A stretch of 64,000 nucleotides of DNA from positions 730,082 through 794,081 of the forward strand of contig NW_023998493.1 of the NCBI RefSeq assembly GCF_014805625.2, written 5' to 3'. Origin of the DNA: Glossina fuscipes (Eukaryota; Arthropoda; Insecta; Diptera; Glossinidae). Position 1 is the stretch's first letter, and every line of letters starts with the position of its first letter. Below the pieces are notes generated by a model. The model saw only the letters and a program-made list of their open reading frames with translations. It made no database searches and was not told the origin of the DNA. Positions 35,271-47,269 of the stretch are shown piece after piece. Made by a program: the position numbers and the translations under genes.

Positions 35271-37300
35271 GTTTATTTTATTATTATTATTATAATTTTA
35301 TACTAATGAAATAAATTCGTAGACTAAAAAAAAAAGACATGGAGCGCTAGCAACACTTAATTTATAAAAATGCATTAGATATTGAGCCCAGTAGTTTTAA
35401 TAAAACAATACATTGTATTGATATTCTTTTCTGTAGCTGATTTTAGAATATCCATAAGATTAGTCACTCCAAATGCAAAACTTGTAGCCAAGGAAAAGTT
35501 AATGCAGTCACAAAGAATGTGCTTCATAGTGAGAATTTGTCCACAATCGCAGATTATGGAGCACGACTTCTTTAAGATCCATTGGTGCGTTGTAGCGTTT
35601 ATTTTAACATTCCATTTGTTCATACAAAGTGAAATTTTGTTTAGATCAATTTGTGTTCGTAGGGAACATTCACTAGATAGAAACGGGATTGCTGTATCAT
35701 GAGTGTATGCCGCACTTAAAATAAAATATCAGCGATCGAAGAATCTGAACTGCAAATTGTACAGAGTTTTATTATCAAACCACTTCTCTAAGGCACTTTA
35801 CCATCAATATTATATACGTTGGACCTACCATCTTCATCTTTAACGTTGAAATAATAAAAATAAATAATAATTCCTGGTCTAGCACTAGGGAGTAGTTTCC
35901 GTAGATGTATTTTTTCCAATATTTTAGAAAGTGTCACCAGTAAACTATACGAGCCTGCAATAATTTCGTTCGTAAGAAGCCTTTAATGTTAAAAATTTAG
36001 TAGTTATTCCACATATTCAATTACATTCAGGATATTTCGTAACGTCCAGTTTGCTAATTTCTTTCTCGACTTCATCAACTGATGTAAGTCTGGTAGACCA
36101 AGCTATGAAAAATTGGCTGTCTAGAAGTTTCAGTATTACTTTTACAGTTCAAGTTCCGTAAAGCTTAGTATGTTGAAGGATTTCTTTTACATAGTGAGCA
36201 CAGTTTTCGGCTAACTTTATATTGTTTCTGCGCTAATTTCTAGAGCTAATCTTCAGAGGAGCGATTCGCTTTGTCGGTTATTTAAGATATTTGGTAGCTC
36301 CCCATAAGTAATGTTCATCAAACATATCTGAATTGTGATGATGATTAGAAAATTGTTAGTTTGTACGTTTCCTATCTCAGCTAGACGTAAGCGCAGATCG
36401 TTTGAAGCTCTATTCAAGTTCCTTATATCTACAGAATTCGTATTGTTTCACCATTGTTTTCTCAATCTGTGCTTATTATTAATCGTTTACCTTATTGGAA
36501 GGTTAACGTAACACCTAGGCTCATCAAGATTTCTGGGTGGGGATATAAAAGCAGTTTGGCGAAAAATGTGCAAATTCAGATGAAAGTGTGATCAATTCAG
36601 TCTCTAAAAGCTCCAACATCAGTTTTAGAACTGACGACATTATATCTAAAAGTCATTATATTGTAAAGAGTCGTGTTGTCATAAATATGAGTCCGTCAGA
36701 TTAGACAACAGGAATTTCGCTATTTTAACAAAGTGTACAACTGTTTAAGACTGTTGAAGACCTTTTAATGACATTTTATTTACTTTCGATCCGGAATTTC
36801 GCTATTTTAACAAAGTGTTTACAACTGTTTACAACTGTTTAAGACTGTTTAAGACTGTTGTAAATACAGGTGCGCTCTGAAAAATGTTATATTTTTACAA
36901 CACAAGATAGATCCACGTTTTCAGGTTCATACATGCGTATATGCAATGGTGGAATTTCATCTCTTTTCAAGAATGTAACCATCTCACATTAAGATACAGG
37001 ATCGTTAAGCTCCTTATCCTTATGCGTTAACGTTGCGATAAGAGAGAGATTTTCCGTAGGGATTAAAATAAGTGTCAGCAAATTCCATTATGTCATTAAA
37101 CACATCATTTCTGCGTATGGCTTTTGTTAGTTCAGCTATCTTCCGACGTATTCTAAGACATTTTCCCGCCCTATATTTTCTTCGCTTTGTACGATCAATA
37201 TGTTGTTGAAAATTTGTATCGGCGGATTATTGGTGTCAGTAGGAAAGCCGGGCCGCGTATCATTCTAAAAATTTTTCGGACTTGCAACTTGGATGTTGTT
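35271..37300 (-). pseudogene. I/Jockey-type LINE relic with internal deletion
   Basis: On the minus strand, from high to low coordinates: a basic pre-RT stretch near 37090-37190 (KCLRIRRKIAELTKAIRRND), then DEVEKEISKLD near 36050-36080 (the start of the RT-region motif). Then, without palm motifs, comes the ORF2 C terminus at 35623-35375: CSIICDCGQILTMKHILCDC, the cysteine motif with CGQ...MKHIL. The 3' end at 35345-35271 has TTTAGTCTACGAATTTATTTC and a TAA-repeat tail. The 3' tail resembles those of the SINEs here. The palm domain seems deleted and frames are broken throughout. Confidence 0.6.
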
Positions 37301-39115
37301 AAACTAATGCTCTTCCAATTAATTCTATTTTATAAAAAACAATGTGTGCAGGGAAAGTCGTTTTGCCTTATGTATTGGATCACCTTTATATCCAGCTCAC
37401 TTTTTTTTATAATTTTTACGAAATGTTCGCGAAGCAGTGCAACAGAATACTACTGAGGCTACAAGGACTTGGCCTCTTTTTATACGCTTTTGCGCCGTAT
37501 ACATTTGGTGTGGTTTAGCATTTTAATAGCACTCTTTGTCGTACAATTAATAAGTACGAAAGAGAAAGAACGTACATTGTCGCTAATTAACAGCTCTACT
37601 GTTATTACTGCCTGAAGTTCCTAAGAAATTCAAATTTTCTATTTTGAACGAAATGTATCAACATTTTATCATTTATTTGTCTGCTTTACCGTTTTAATTG
37701 AAAAAATGCAAGGCGCGCCGGACAATTTAATTAGTATGGAAATTCCGCATATTCGACATCGAAATTATCAGTTATCTGGTTCTTTACAGTAATGATATGC
37801 ATTCGACGCTGTCTATTATAATAATAATAAGCAGAAAATTTCCCATACAGCGCTATGTTTGAGAAGCAGTCTATGAGAACAAATTTTTGTTTTGCTTTGT
37901 TTAGCACTATTGCTAATATGCAATTAAAAACATTACGATCTGTACACTTTCGCTTTTGTAAAAATACGGTAAATTTATGATCAAATACCAAAAAGGTGTC
38001 ATAAGCACTTTTTTTATTTACTTGGTTACTGCAATCCTCTTCTCTAAAATTAAATCTAAATGTTTGCTATTATTTTTTTTTATTCGCTCAATAAACTTAT
38101 GTAATCTTTTTATCATTTGGACGAACAGGTAGACCACGTGACGCTCTGCATGGTATTTAATGAGCCATGTCTCACTGTAATGTTTTCCTTTGTAATTTTT
38201 CCGTCTATCACCAAAGAATGATGCGTTTGCAAGAGGAACCTTGTGTGTATATACGTTCCTAAACAGCATCTAATTATAAATCGATTTATGTACGTCCGGC
38301 TGGCTGTCTGCCCTTCTATGTAATTTTTGTTTGTCTCTTGGCCACAAAAATGAAGCTGGCGATTTAAAATTGGGCAGAAGCATTGGAAATTATTGTACAG
38401 AGGCTGGTATTGAAAATGGCGCACATCGATCGAAGGACACGCCCACAATGTGACGTTAAAAATTGCGTTCCTTGTTCATTATTCATAAACTACAGCAGAT
38501 AAATCTACAAAAATTTGAAAATCGAACGATATTCGATGAGTATATTTTTTTTTTGTTTTTATTTTTTTTTTTACGTCTTCTTATCTCAAAAAGGAAAAAT
38601 TAATAACTGCGTTCTTATGTGGAATGAATATAAATGAACACTAAAAAAGCTATAACTATATAAGTATTTCAAGAGCAAAAAGATACAAGAAACCAAGGAT
38701 AAGTAAAATATATCCAAATGTCATTAATTAAATAAAATGCGAAAAAATAACAAAACTAATTTGAACTTGAACAGAAGCATATGTGTACATAAGTATTTCT
38801 ATATGTTATGTAAATATAATAAATATAGTAGAATAATCATTTCTCGCTTCTAAGCGAGCCAATTAGTATTTATAGCGATAGATGGCCACACTAGCAATGA
38901 GTGCCGAACCCAATAAGAAAAAAGGATAAGCAAGGACTCAAAATGTACTAACATTAAAAAAAATAAATGAATCTTATAAGAAAATTTGCGTGTTCCATCA
39001 ACTCTTTTCATTTGTTATTTTTTTAAATTAGTACGAGTACAACTTAAACCAGTTTTAAACTGATTGGATGGCTGAAAAATTTTGGATTAACTTAAATGTT
39101 GTCTCTTCACAAATT
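37301..39115. other. AT-rich spacer
   Basis: No gene supported. Frames at 37187-37456, 37731-37991 and 38018-38448 have no recognisable features. Confidence 0.4.
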
Positions 39116-39798
39116 TTAAAAACAACTTTGATTTACGTTGTAAGTGTCCTCTTTCTCCATATCATCATAACCTCGATCTGAAGCTTTTCCTAAGGAGAAT
39201 GTACAAAGTTAGACTTTTTAAAAAAAAGCCTATAAAGAGCCACTTACTTTCTGGCGTAGAATCGTATAAAAAAGCCAATTTTGCCTTTTCTCTAAATTCA
39301 TGGCGATAATTTCTTTTAGGTTTCTCCCGTAATATAAATAAAGGGGACCGTTCCAAATTCCTTAACTTACTTTCAGGCGATGTTGTAGGACTGTTAAAAA
39401 GCGTTGTAGAAAAGTCCTCAAATATTATATCTACAATTGTTTTCTTTTTGTTGCCATCATGAGCTCCTTCTGGAGCGTCTATGCTGTTTACTTCTTTCAT
39501 CGTAACTTCCGCTTTATTACAACATTCGATTAACTCTTTATCAGTGATATGAAATTCATTTCCACTTGTCGATAACTCTGCAGACTGTGACAACAATTCA
39601 TGGCGAATTGTCAAAATTGGTTATTGTCGTTTGCGTATAAGGCCGGGAATCCACTAAGGACATTATTTCATCTTCATATCGACCCACACTTTTTTTTAGA
39701 GCGATATCTTTTTGAATTAATAATGTTTTATTGATATTACAATCATTCGGGCCGTCTAAGTAACTTTCTTCACCTATATTGTTTTTGCTTGATTCCAT
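39116..39798 (-). CDS. Unknown acidic protein gene with one frameshift
   Basis: I do not recognise the protein. Exon 1 is 39798-39248 and exon 2 is 39189-39116. The GT donor (CCAGAAA|GTAAGT) and TTAG acceptor join in phase, and exon 2 ends in a highly coding-looking tail, RGYDDMEKEDTYNVNQSCF. Exon 1 begins MESSKNNIGEESYLDG and later holds RSPLFILREKPKRNYRHEFR and AKLAFLYDSTPE. The frame of the first 60-odd codons does not match that of the remainder; the two join cleanly if the TTTT run (39613-39616, A4 on +... read T4 on -) had three bases. So either a one-base insertion, a sequencing error, or a decaying gene. No signal peptide or membrane helix. About 200 residues if the frame were continuous. 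Confidence 0.5.
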
Positions 39799-40097
39799 GT
39801 TTCAATAATTGAAAAGATTTAAAAAAAAATTTTTTTCTTGACAGTTGAACACACTTTTTAAAATTCTTCCTCTTGCTCGTACAATTTAGGGTTGTCAAAC
39901 ACTGCTAACGCGTTTAATAATCGTAAATAATACGTATCACGTAACTATTGCCATATATTATAAGATGTACCTTGAATATTGTGTATGCTGTTGTTGCTGA
40001 GAGCTATGGTTTGCAAAATTTGTTGCTGTTGCTGTTGACATGTATACGTAAGTTCCACATAATGGCTTCATGATCGCGATACCTCAAACGGGATTGT

Positions 40098-40980
40098 CTA
40101 GTCATCTTCAGAAATTACACCTAAATTAAAAACATTTACTTGCTTATTCATCGACGCATTACTTACACACCTAGCTTACTTTTTGATGAATCGATCAGCA
40201 GCATTTGGGCTTCTGGACGACCCAAAATTCCTTTCAGTTGCAATGTAGGGAAGAGGGCAGCTTGCTGCTTGTGCTGTAAAAAAAGTGTGTTTGCTGTATG
40301 TGTGATGAATCGTCGTTGATGACTGCATAATGCTTGGTTTTTGTTAATAAGATTGTCCGAACAGCAAATTTGCGAGATTTTCGCCATTGCAAGAAGGAGT
40401 TTGCTTGTATATACCCTGAGTGTCTACGTGGCTTACGAATTTTCGAATGTTTTCTGTATATCGTTCTTTCGTATGAGCACTGAAGGGATTTGCGATAATT
40501 TAACATTTGATTTTGAGCCAGAGCGAATAAATATGTCAGGTCGGATTTGGATTTTGTTTTCATTGTATTCTTAAAAAAAGTCACTAATCGAGGCTGATGA
40601 ATCGGCTTTTTCTACGCATTCAGAGGCGTTACGTTTTATGTCGCAAAAAAATGGCAAAAAACGTGAACTAGTGTTACGATACGATGGATAACGCGATTCG
40701 GCTTTTGGTATGTGCACTATTTTGAACGTGTGGCGACCATCTTGATTCAATCTATAGAAATTTGAAATAAATATTAAAAACTTTGAATATACGGTTTTAT
40801 TTTTTTTGCAATTCAAGAAAATATAAGAATTTGTTTACCAAATTAGCTTTTTGAATTTTCTTGTCTACAGTTATTCTTTTCCGACAATAAACTTTCTCGA
40901 TAGTGGCCATCATTCGAAACTGTCCAATACCTAACACATTAACAAGTAATGCTACTTTCTGGTTACTCGCTTTATAGTCT
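40098..40980 (-). pseudogene. Unrecognised multi-exon gene, frame damaged
   Basis: Four coding-looking blocks lie in order on the minus strand. Block 1, about 40980-40839, includes VNVLGIGQFRMMATIEKVYC. Block 2 is 40751-40437 (GRHTFKIVHIPKAESRYPSY, DIKRNASECVEKADSSASIS). Block 3 is 40293-40180 ([20 protein letters not shown]). The terminal 40120-40098 encodes VISEDD and a TAG. Donors GTAAGC and acceptors are good for the last two introns and the phases agree. Two problems remain: block 2 needs one base fewer in an A7 run (40573-40579 on +) to stay open, and block 1 does not join block 2 in phase. I cannot name the family. Short GCTGTTGCTGTT repeats (glutamine-like on the minus strand) follow in the 3' flank (39985-40040). 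Confidence 0.4.
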
Positions 40981-42688
40981 TATACGATGGAAAATGAACT
41001 TTCAATTATATTAAGATTTGGGCTCGTTTCCCCATAAATATGCACATGAATGGTTGACGTCGGCTCTTATCCCATTTTGGTCATCCGTAACCATAACACT
41101 GCAATCATTTTCCAAAATTTGATTGATAATACGATGCCCGGATCTTCACCGAATTTTAACAATCCAAATAGTCTATGGTAGAAGTTTACGGTTTTAAAAC
41201 ATCATAAGGTAAAACCACAATCCTAATGACGTATGCATACGACATGCTCCCATTGCAATTGCATATTTCCATAGCCTATTTTTCTGATAGCCTATGAATT
41301 CCGTGTGAAATGAACAAATCATCATTTGAGACTATGCATAGAAGAATTTCTTTTTTTCGTTCATTTCATAGGTCCACATATAGATAGATGTAAAGAGCAA
41401 AGCAGCACACAGCTCATTTCAATTTATTTCAGTGTTTCTAACATTTTTGGGATGTGTGGTTAAGTCTTATCGCACAGAAGAAGCAATCTATCTTATGTTA
41501 TCTATTGACATGTTGTAGCGCATTCCCCTTCAATGTCAAAGTCGAGTGTGCCAATTGCTCTCTGGAAGTGTTTTTTATACCATACACCACCTTGCGGTAC
41601 CGGGTATATTGAACTTAGATGTTGCTCATGTTTTTGTTCTGCTTTTCGCTATATTAAGCTAGATACAACTAAAAATCCGAACATTACTGGTTCCACATAG
41701 TTCTTGGTGGCAATATCTTATCCATGCTTAAAAGACGATTTCTTCGCTCTCAGTTCCATCCGTTGATACTGGATCAATTATTAATATTGTGACAATGCAT
41801 CCTCTATTGTGACATACATCCATCATATGAGACTCCAATACATATTTTTTATATTTAAATATTGTCAACTTCGAGTTGGGAGCTCAAAGATTATATAAGG
41901 GTGTGAAGTTATATTTAAATATAACTAGCAAAGACACAAATTAAAATTTTTTACAGAGCACTGTAAAGACGTTAACAGAATTCTGTTAAACGAAGTCTCG
42001 GAGGGATTTAACTCAAAATACAAGTAAAATAGAACTTTTCGAGAATTTTTTTGCAAATTCTTATAAACAAAACATGACTTTATGTATATTAACTAATATT
42101 CGAAACCAAAACTTTTTTACACTATGCCATAAATGAGGTTGATTAAGCGAAAGTTTCCGGAGCTACTGAGACCAAACCATGCCCTTTGAAAAAATGAAAC
42201 TAGCACAGAGTGAATCCTCTATTAATGGCCTTTCCAACGGTGTGCAGGTTATATTAAGTTTTGCCCAAAGAGTTTTTTTATGGGACTTTGAAAATTTCCA
42301 CACTTAACATAATGCGGGCTAACATATAAGCAACTTTTAAAAGACCACTGTGGCCAAACCATGTTTCTGTTTCAGTAATCCCATTAGTTTTTATCACAAA
42401 CGACATTTTAAATAATTTCACATGAATATGACGGATTTTTCTCTTGATTCTTAGAAAATAACGTCTTTTGTGCAGTCTTTTCGAGCAGGTCAATACTTAC
42501 AAATGGAGATCGCGAAAATGAACAATAACAATGACAATTGTTGTTAAGTAACGCTTTTTGTTTTTGTTCCTTTTCATTAGTGTTGTTAAGCTACAAATGC
42601 GTTATAGCGCTTTTTGTATTAAATTTTTAAGATCTTAGAAGTGGCAACGCATTTGCAATAGAACAAATTAGCTTTTTTATATTGGGTT
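40981..42688. other. Spacer with repeat fragment
   Basis: Near 41010-41110 the minus strand reads DDQNGIRADVNHSCAYLWGN. This looks coding and could be a further exon of the damaged gene at 40.1-41.0 kb, but no splice model closed. At 41575-41620 an inverted copy of the GGTGTA(T/G)GGTATA repeat end occurs. Nothing else is recognised. Confidence 0.3.
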
Positions 42689-42861
42689 TTCGCCTCAGTA
42701 GCCGAAGGCGAGGAATCTCGACTAGCAAGTCAATGGTCGTGGGTTCGAATCTCAAGTGCAGTGGAGTTTTTAATGAAAGCCGATAGCCTTAGATGCTAGT
42801 GTTTTTAAGAGTTTAGTCTTACAATTTATTTCTCTGGCGAAATTAATAATAATAATAATAT
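42689..42861 (+). mobile_element. tRNA-derived SINE, copy 2
   Basis: Same family as 4408-4590, opposite orientation. A-box region GCCTCAGTAGCCGAAGGCGAGG, B box GTGGGTTCGAATC (closer to consensus than copy 1), body AAAGCCGATAGCCTTAGATGC, tail TTTAGTCTTACAATTTATTTC and (AAT)n to 42861. RNA polymerase III promoter boxes are both recognisable. Confidence 0.88.
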
Positions 42862-43478
42862 ATTGGAGAACGGCGTTTGTAGATTACGGGCAATTTTGGA
42901 AGAATGAAAAATGATGAAGGATTTGCTGAGATTTGATAAATGACCTTAGGCTTAAAATGAACAAAACACAATTGAGGAGGTGTCTTGCATATACTAGATA
43001 AGCATAAACATAACTATAAAATGATGTTCAAAGTATAATGAGACTTATCGTGCCCCTAGGGATGACTGGTGGATTATTATTTATAATTGCGTAGCTTGTT
43101 GGGAAAAAGAACTGAAATTTTTGGTTTTTAATTTTAATTTGATCGCTATATTATTTTTAATTTGTCGCAATTGAAACACAGTTTAACGGCAGGGATAAAA
43201 TAGTCCACTGGGACAACACAGTAATTGAATTTGATGTTTTTAAGGATTAATTTTCCCTCAAAGTCAATCTTCAAGCTGTTTTTAGCTCGTGACGCAAACG
43301 ATCTCAACTTCAGAAATAGCAGAATTCAAAAAATCTTCCTCCTTAATTGAAGTAGGGGTATTTTTTACAAACCCGCATTTTTCAGCAAATTATTAAAATA
43401 AAAAATGTAGTATTTAAAGCTTTTATTTTGTACTTACTGTTGCTGTCGTTTTCTTAATTCGTCTATTTTGTTTCACAA

Positions 43479-45012
43479 TTGCCCAAATTTTACAAGCTCG
43501 AAGAGACCACCATCAAATTTTGGATTCTTCGAGGCGCCACTGTAAACGGTGCAGTTCCCTGGTATCTTCCAGAGTTGGTGCAATTTTTCATCAACTCCAC
43601 GACAGGCATCCTGGAAGCGGGAATCAAAGAAGCTGTTTTCAAAAGCGACACTGAAATGGCAAAGAGGACCTGCAAATTATTCAAGGCAATAACCAGCTTC
43701 GTGAACATATTTCACCGAAGTTGTATAACGGCACAAAACGTAGTCGAGGTAGCCGAGCATTTAAGAGAAGTCACCAACGACTTACTGCAGATTTACAAAA
43801 AGGACGCCACTACCATTGCCTTAGAAGAGAACGCAACGAATTTTTCAAAATTAATGGTAGACTTGACTAAGGCTTACCCTGATACAACTTTCACTTCATT
43901 CAGGGTATGACAAGACCTCCTTGAGGCATTCTTCATAAATATTGCCAAAGTGATTCGAAAGAAGATCAGATCGTCCCCCAAAATCGCCTGAGAAATCTGC
44001 AGGTGTTCAAATATAAAACCGAATTTAAAACAGACAATGACTGCCGGTTAACAAATCTCCTGGATTATGAAATTGAAGAAGAGCTCGAAGAAGACTACGC
44101 ACCGTTCGGGCTCGATGGAGACGTATTTAAGATCTCCAAAACCTTAAACTTAATACCACGAAATAAGATTTCTCAGACTGTACACGGGCTCCGGATTAGG
44201 TCACTATATCTGTGAGCAGCTAAATTGCAGTCACTGCCTGCACGACAAGACGAAGGAGGAGCGCGACTTCTGCAAAGAGGTGATGGGTGAGAAGATGGCG
44301 AAGGACCCCATAGACACCATCATCCTAACCAACAAACACATCAAGCCGGTATTCCCAAAACCAGCAGTAAACATTCGACGCTGCGTATGAAATTTTTTAT
44401 GCTGTGATGCGCAAGTACATGCTCGAGGCAGATATAGGGAAACGCATACAAGCTACAGTGGTAGCCAATATTGATTTCTTAAATCAGATGGGTCATGCGT
44501 TACCGGCAGGATGCGCCGACGAAATTTACTTGGTTTCATCCTGCTATGCTGCTAAAAACGAAAAACTGCAGAGAGTCCATTGACAAGAACGTGTCTTCAC
44601 ACAAGTAATTCAAATTTAGCATAAAAATGTTGATACGTTACTAACTTGTATTCTAATATTTCTTTGCAGATAAACAGAAAACGATGCGCCGTCGTCAATC
44701 TCCCATAAGCCTCCAAGGCATACCTCTGCACTATTGCTTCAGTAAAATATAAGACTGCCGTACGCCAAATGGTAAATTCGCGATCAACTTAATATATAAA
44801 ATTTTGTAACTACATAATTTTTTTTTGCGGATAAAGATGTTAATAACAGCCGCGCAGCAAGTTACTTTTTAATTATTTTGTAAATGTTATCGTAAATATT
44901 ATTGTAGTTTTTAACTCAAGTTTGTAATGGTGTAGGCCTACAGGGGAGCTAGCCATTCAAAATAATTGGCAACGCGCCCACACAGTACCTCTAAGATGGT
45001 GCGGAAAACCGT
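43479..45012 (+). pseudogene. P-type transposase-like relic, copy 2 (5'-truncated)
   Basis: The conserved region begins around 43479 and lacks the N-terminal domain and both catalytic Asp segments. It corresponds to the second half of the 14009-16809 protein: LMVDLTKAYPDTTFTSFRV aligns with [20 protein letters not shown]. After an in-frame TGA at 43908-43910, QDLLEAFF aligns with [22 protein letters not shown] aligns with [18 protein letters not shown]. Frameshifts follow near 43990 and 44380. Intron positions near the 3' end match those of copy 1, with AT rich in A and the exon start ATAAACAG equivalent to ATCAAAAAG. Copy 2 keeps Glu at the putative catalytic position. The 3' block 44928-45012 matches 17017-17102. 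Confidence 0.8.
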
Positions 45013-46440
45013 GAGATTTTTTCTTTTTGTTTATTGTTTTCATCAGCTGTTTCTAGAGGAATTGCAATGGTTTCTGGAGAAATGCGAACTTGGCAGCACG
45101 ACATCAACAAAATATGTTTGTCTCTTGTTAATGTTCATAACAGTTTCAACTACGTATTCGCCAATTGCTTGACCAAGTCGAACAAATAACAGAAGAACAA
45201 AACTATCAACGCTATCGGTAGAAGAGATTCCGTCATACCATTGAAAGCACTAATTCACGAGTACTCTGGTGGTCTTTAGCTCAAACTATCGTAGTAGTAA
45301 GCATGAGCTTTTGGCAAATGCGACATTTGAAGAGTTTCTTTGAGGCGGAAAAGTTGGTGTAAACAAGGAAAATATCAATGTTTTTTTTTTTTTCTTGCAT
45401 ATGAATATAACCCCGGAGAGGGGCCACGGAATCTACCATATACGTCATAAGCCATTTACCTGTTCATTAGATATCATCTTAAACTTTATGAAAGAAACAT
45501 TTTGAAAACCCTATAGCGCAGAACAGAAAAAGTTGTGTAACTTAAATAAAAGAAATTTTAAAATAAAAATTAATTTATGTTAATTTAATGAAGATTCCAC
45601 TTTAGTTATATTTGACAGATCTTTATTTTTATCCCTATCTTTGAGTATACTTCATACATCTGATTTACTTGTGATCCAAAAGAAAAATTCAGTTCATAAA
45701 ATTAAAATGTCTCCCTCTTGTAGCTTGTTTATCAACTTCTTAAGAATGTTATAGTTTGGCAAGGCCGTTAGTTACCCTTCATCTTGTAGACTACAGGTCT
45801 TCTGGTGAACAAAACAAAAAGGTTGCTATTGCGAATGGATTTGGAGAGTTCTCTTCGTTTCGTATTTACGTGTCCAGTTTCCCACCATTGATGTTTGACA
45901 GTAAAGTCACCTCCAACAACATATTATGTAGTCAATTGCTTGAAGAAATAGTTACAATCTTTACATTTTTATGAACACCGACGAAGAGAGTAAGCTGCGC
46001 AAATTGCAATATCCGAACTGTTCTGACAAAAAGCTTATTAATATGATTTGCTCAAGATATTCGAAGTTAGGTATGCAACAGTAAATTTCACTAATGTCGT
46101 GGAACCAGGATGAGCTCTATCATCATGTGGATTGGCAGTTATTAAATTATGTTCATTGATGGATTATATAATGGGTCTGTGATATGAAAAGAAATTCGAT
46201 AAAATTTGGGTGAAGGGCAATTTGTGTTTCATTACTCTGATTGGAAAGACAATTTGCATTCCGTCTAGCGGTTCAGAGACTTACTTGCTTACTTTGGAGA
46301 TTGAGATCGTCGTCATATTGCTAAGAGTGTTCGCAAACTCAACTTGCTTTTTATTCCAATCCTTAATATTTGAAAAAGAATTAGGATTTCCCAATAGGTC
46401 GGCGTATTAGCAATTAGGAGGATTACTAACCGAAGTGAAT
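45013..46440. other. Spacer, possibly old repeat-derived
   Basis: No gene supported. Frames at 45756-45974 and 46210-46410 (+) show no known motif. The composition (less AT-rich patches) suggests decayed mobile DNA but I cannot assign it. Confidence 0.3.
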
Positions 46441-47020
46441 TCTTAACGATTGGCGGAATAATTATTATTATGCTTACCCTGCGCTGATCTGAAGTAGGGT
46501 TTGAAGTTTCTGGCTAAGCACCTACTGCCTGGATGCAGACAATCAACACATTTTGATGGGCTATCGTCGCTTTTAGTGCAGTATTTTTAGCTAAATGATC
46601 TGAGCCAGGTTTAACTTATTTGACATGCTTTATACAACACGCTGTCCTGTGTCCAAAATCTTGACGTCGATTACACTCGGAGATTTCTTTGGTTTTAAAA
46701 CGACCTTCAACTTTGCAAGATTGAAGTATTTCCAATCGTAAATTTTTTTATTATCTGCACTAGGTGGTAGGTCTCCATTGGTAGCGGATATTTAACAAAT
46801 CTACAATGTATGTTGAAAATATGGCGCACTTTAAACACCAGCTTGTCAAGACCGGCTTTGATGAAATTATTTTGGTAGTTGTGAAATTGAACTTTTTTGT
46901 TCGACAAATAGTTTACTAAATTTTCGGTGCTGCCAATCATTAATGAACCTCCAATTAATAAAAAATATATTGTAATTTCTACCACTGACCCTAACAAAGT
47001 AATATACCTATAATTTTCAG
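46441..47020 (-). pseudogene. Jockey-like LINE ORF1 (gag) relic
   Basis: Minus-strand codons resemble the Jockey-clade ORF1 nucleic-acid chaperone: NKKVQFHNYQ, AGLDKLVFKVRHIFNIHCRF and YPLPMETYHL. They are followed by zinc-knuckle-like residues, ECNRRQDFGHRTACC, with degraded second and third knuckles. Stops and shifts occur in the knuckle region. The relic ends next to, and head-to-head with, the plus-strand LINE fragment beginning at about 47270. Confidence 0.6.
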
Positions 47021-47269
47021 TAAAAAAGTTCTAGATGGGATAGCGTCTTACTTTAATTCACGTGGAGGACCGAGGTGCTTATTGTCGCCGGTGATCCGCC
47101 CACGACGGAGGCTATCTCAAAGTAAAAATCATCAGCTAGTTTGCGGCCGATTTCTTCTAAACTGTGCACTACACTTAATTCTGTTAATTTATGCCTCACG
47201 TTTGAAACATGTGCCCAAAGAGGGGTTAGTTCGTGGAATGGGTAGTCAAGGTGTAACTTAAATTTATAA

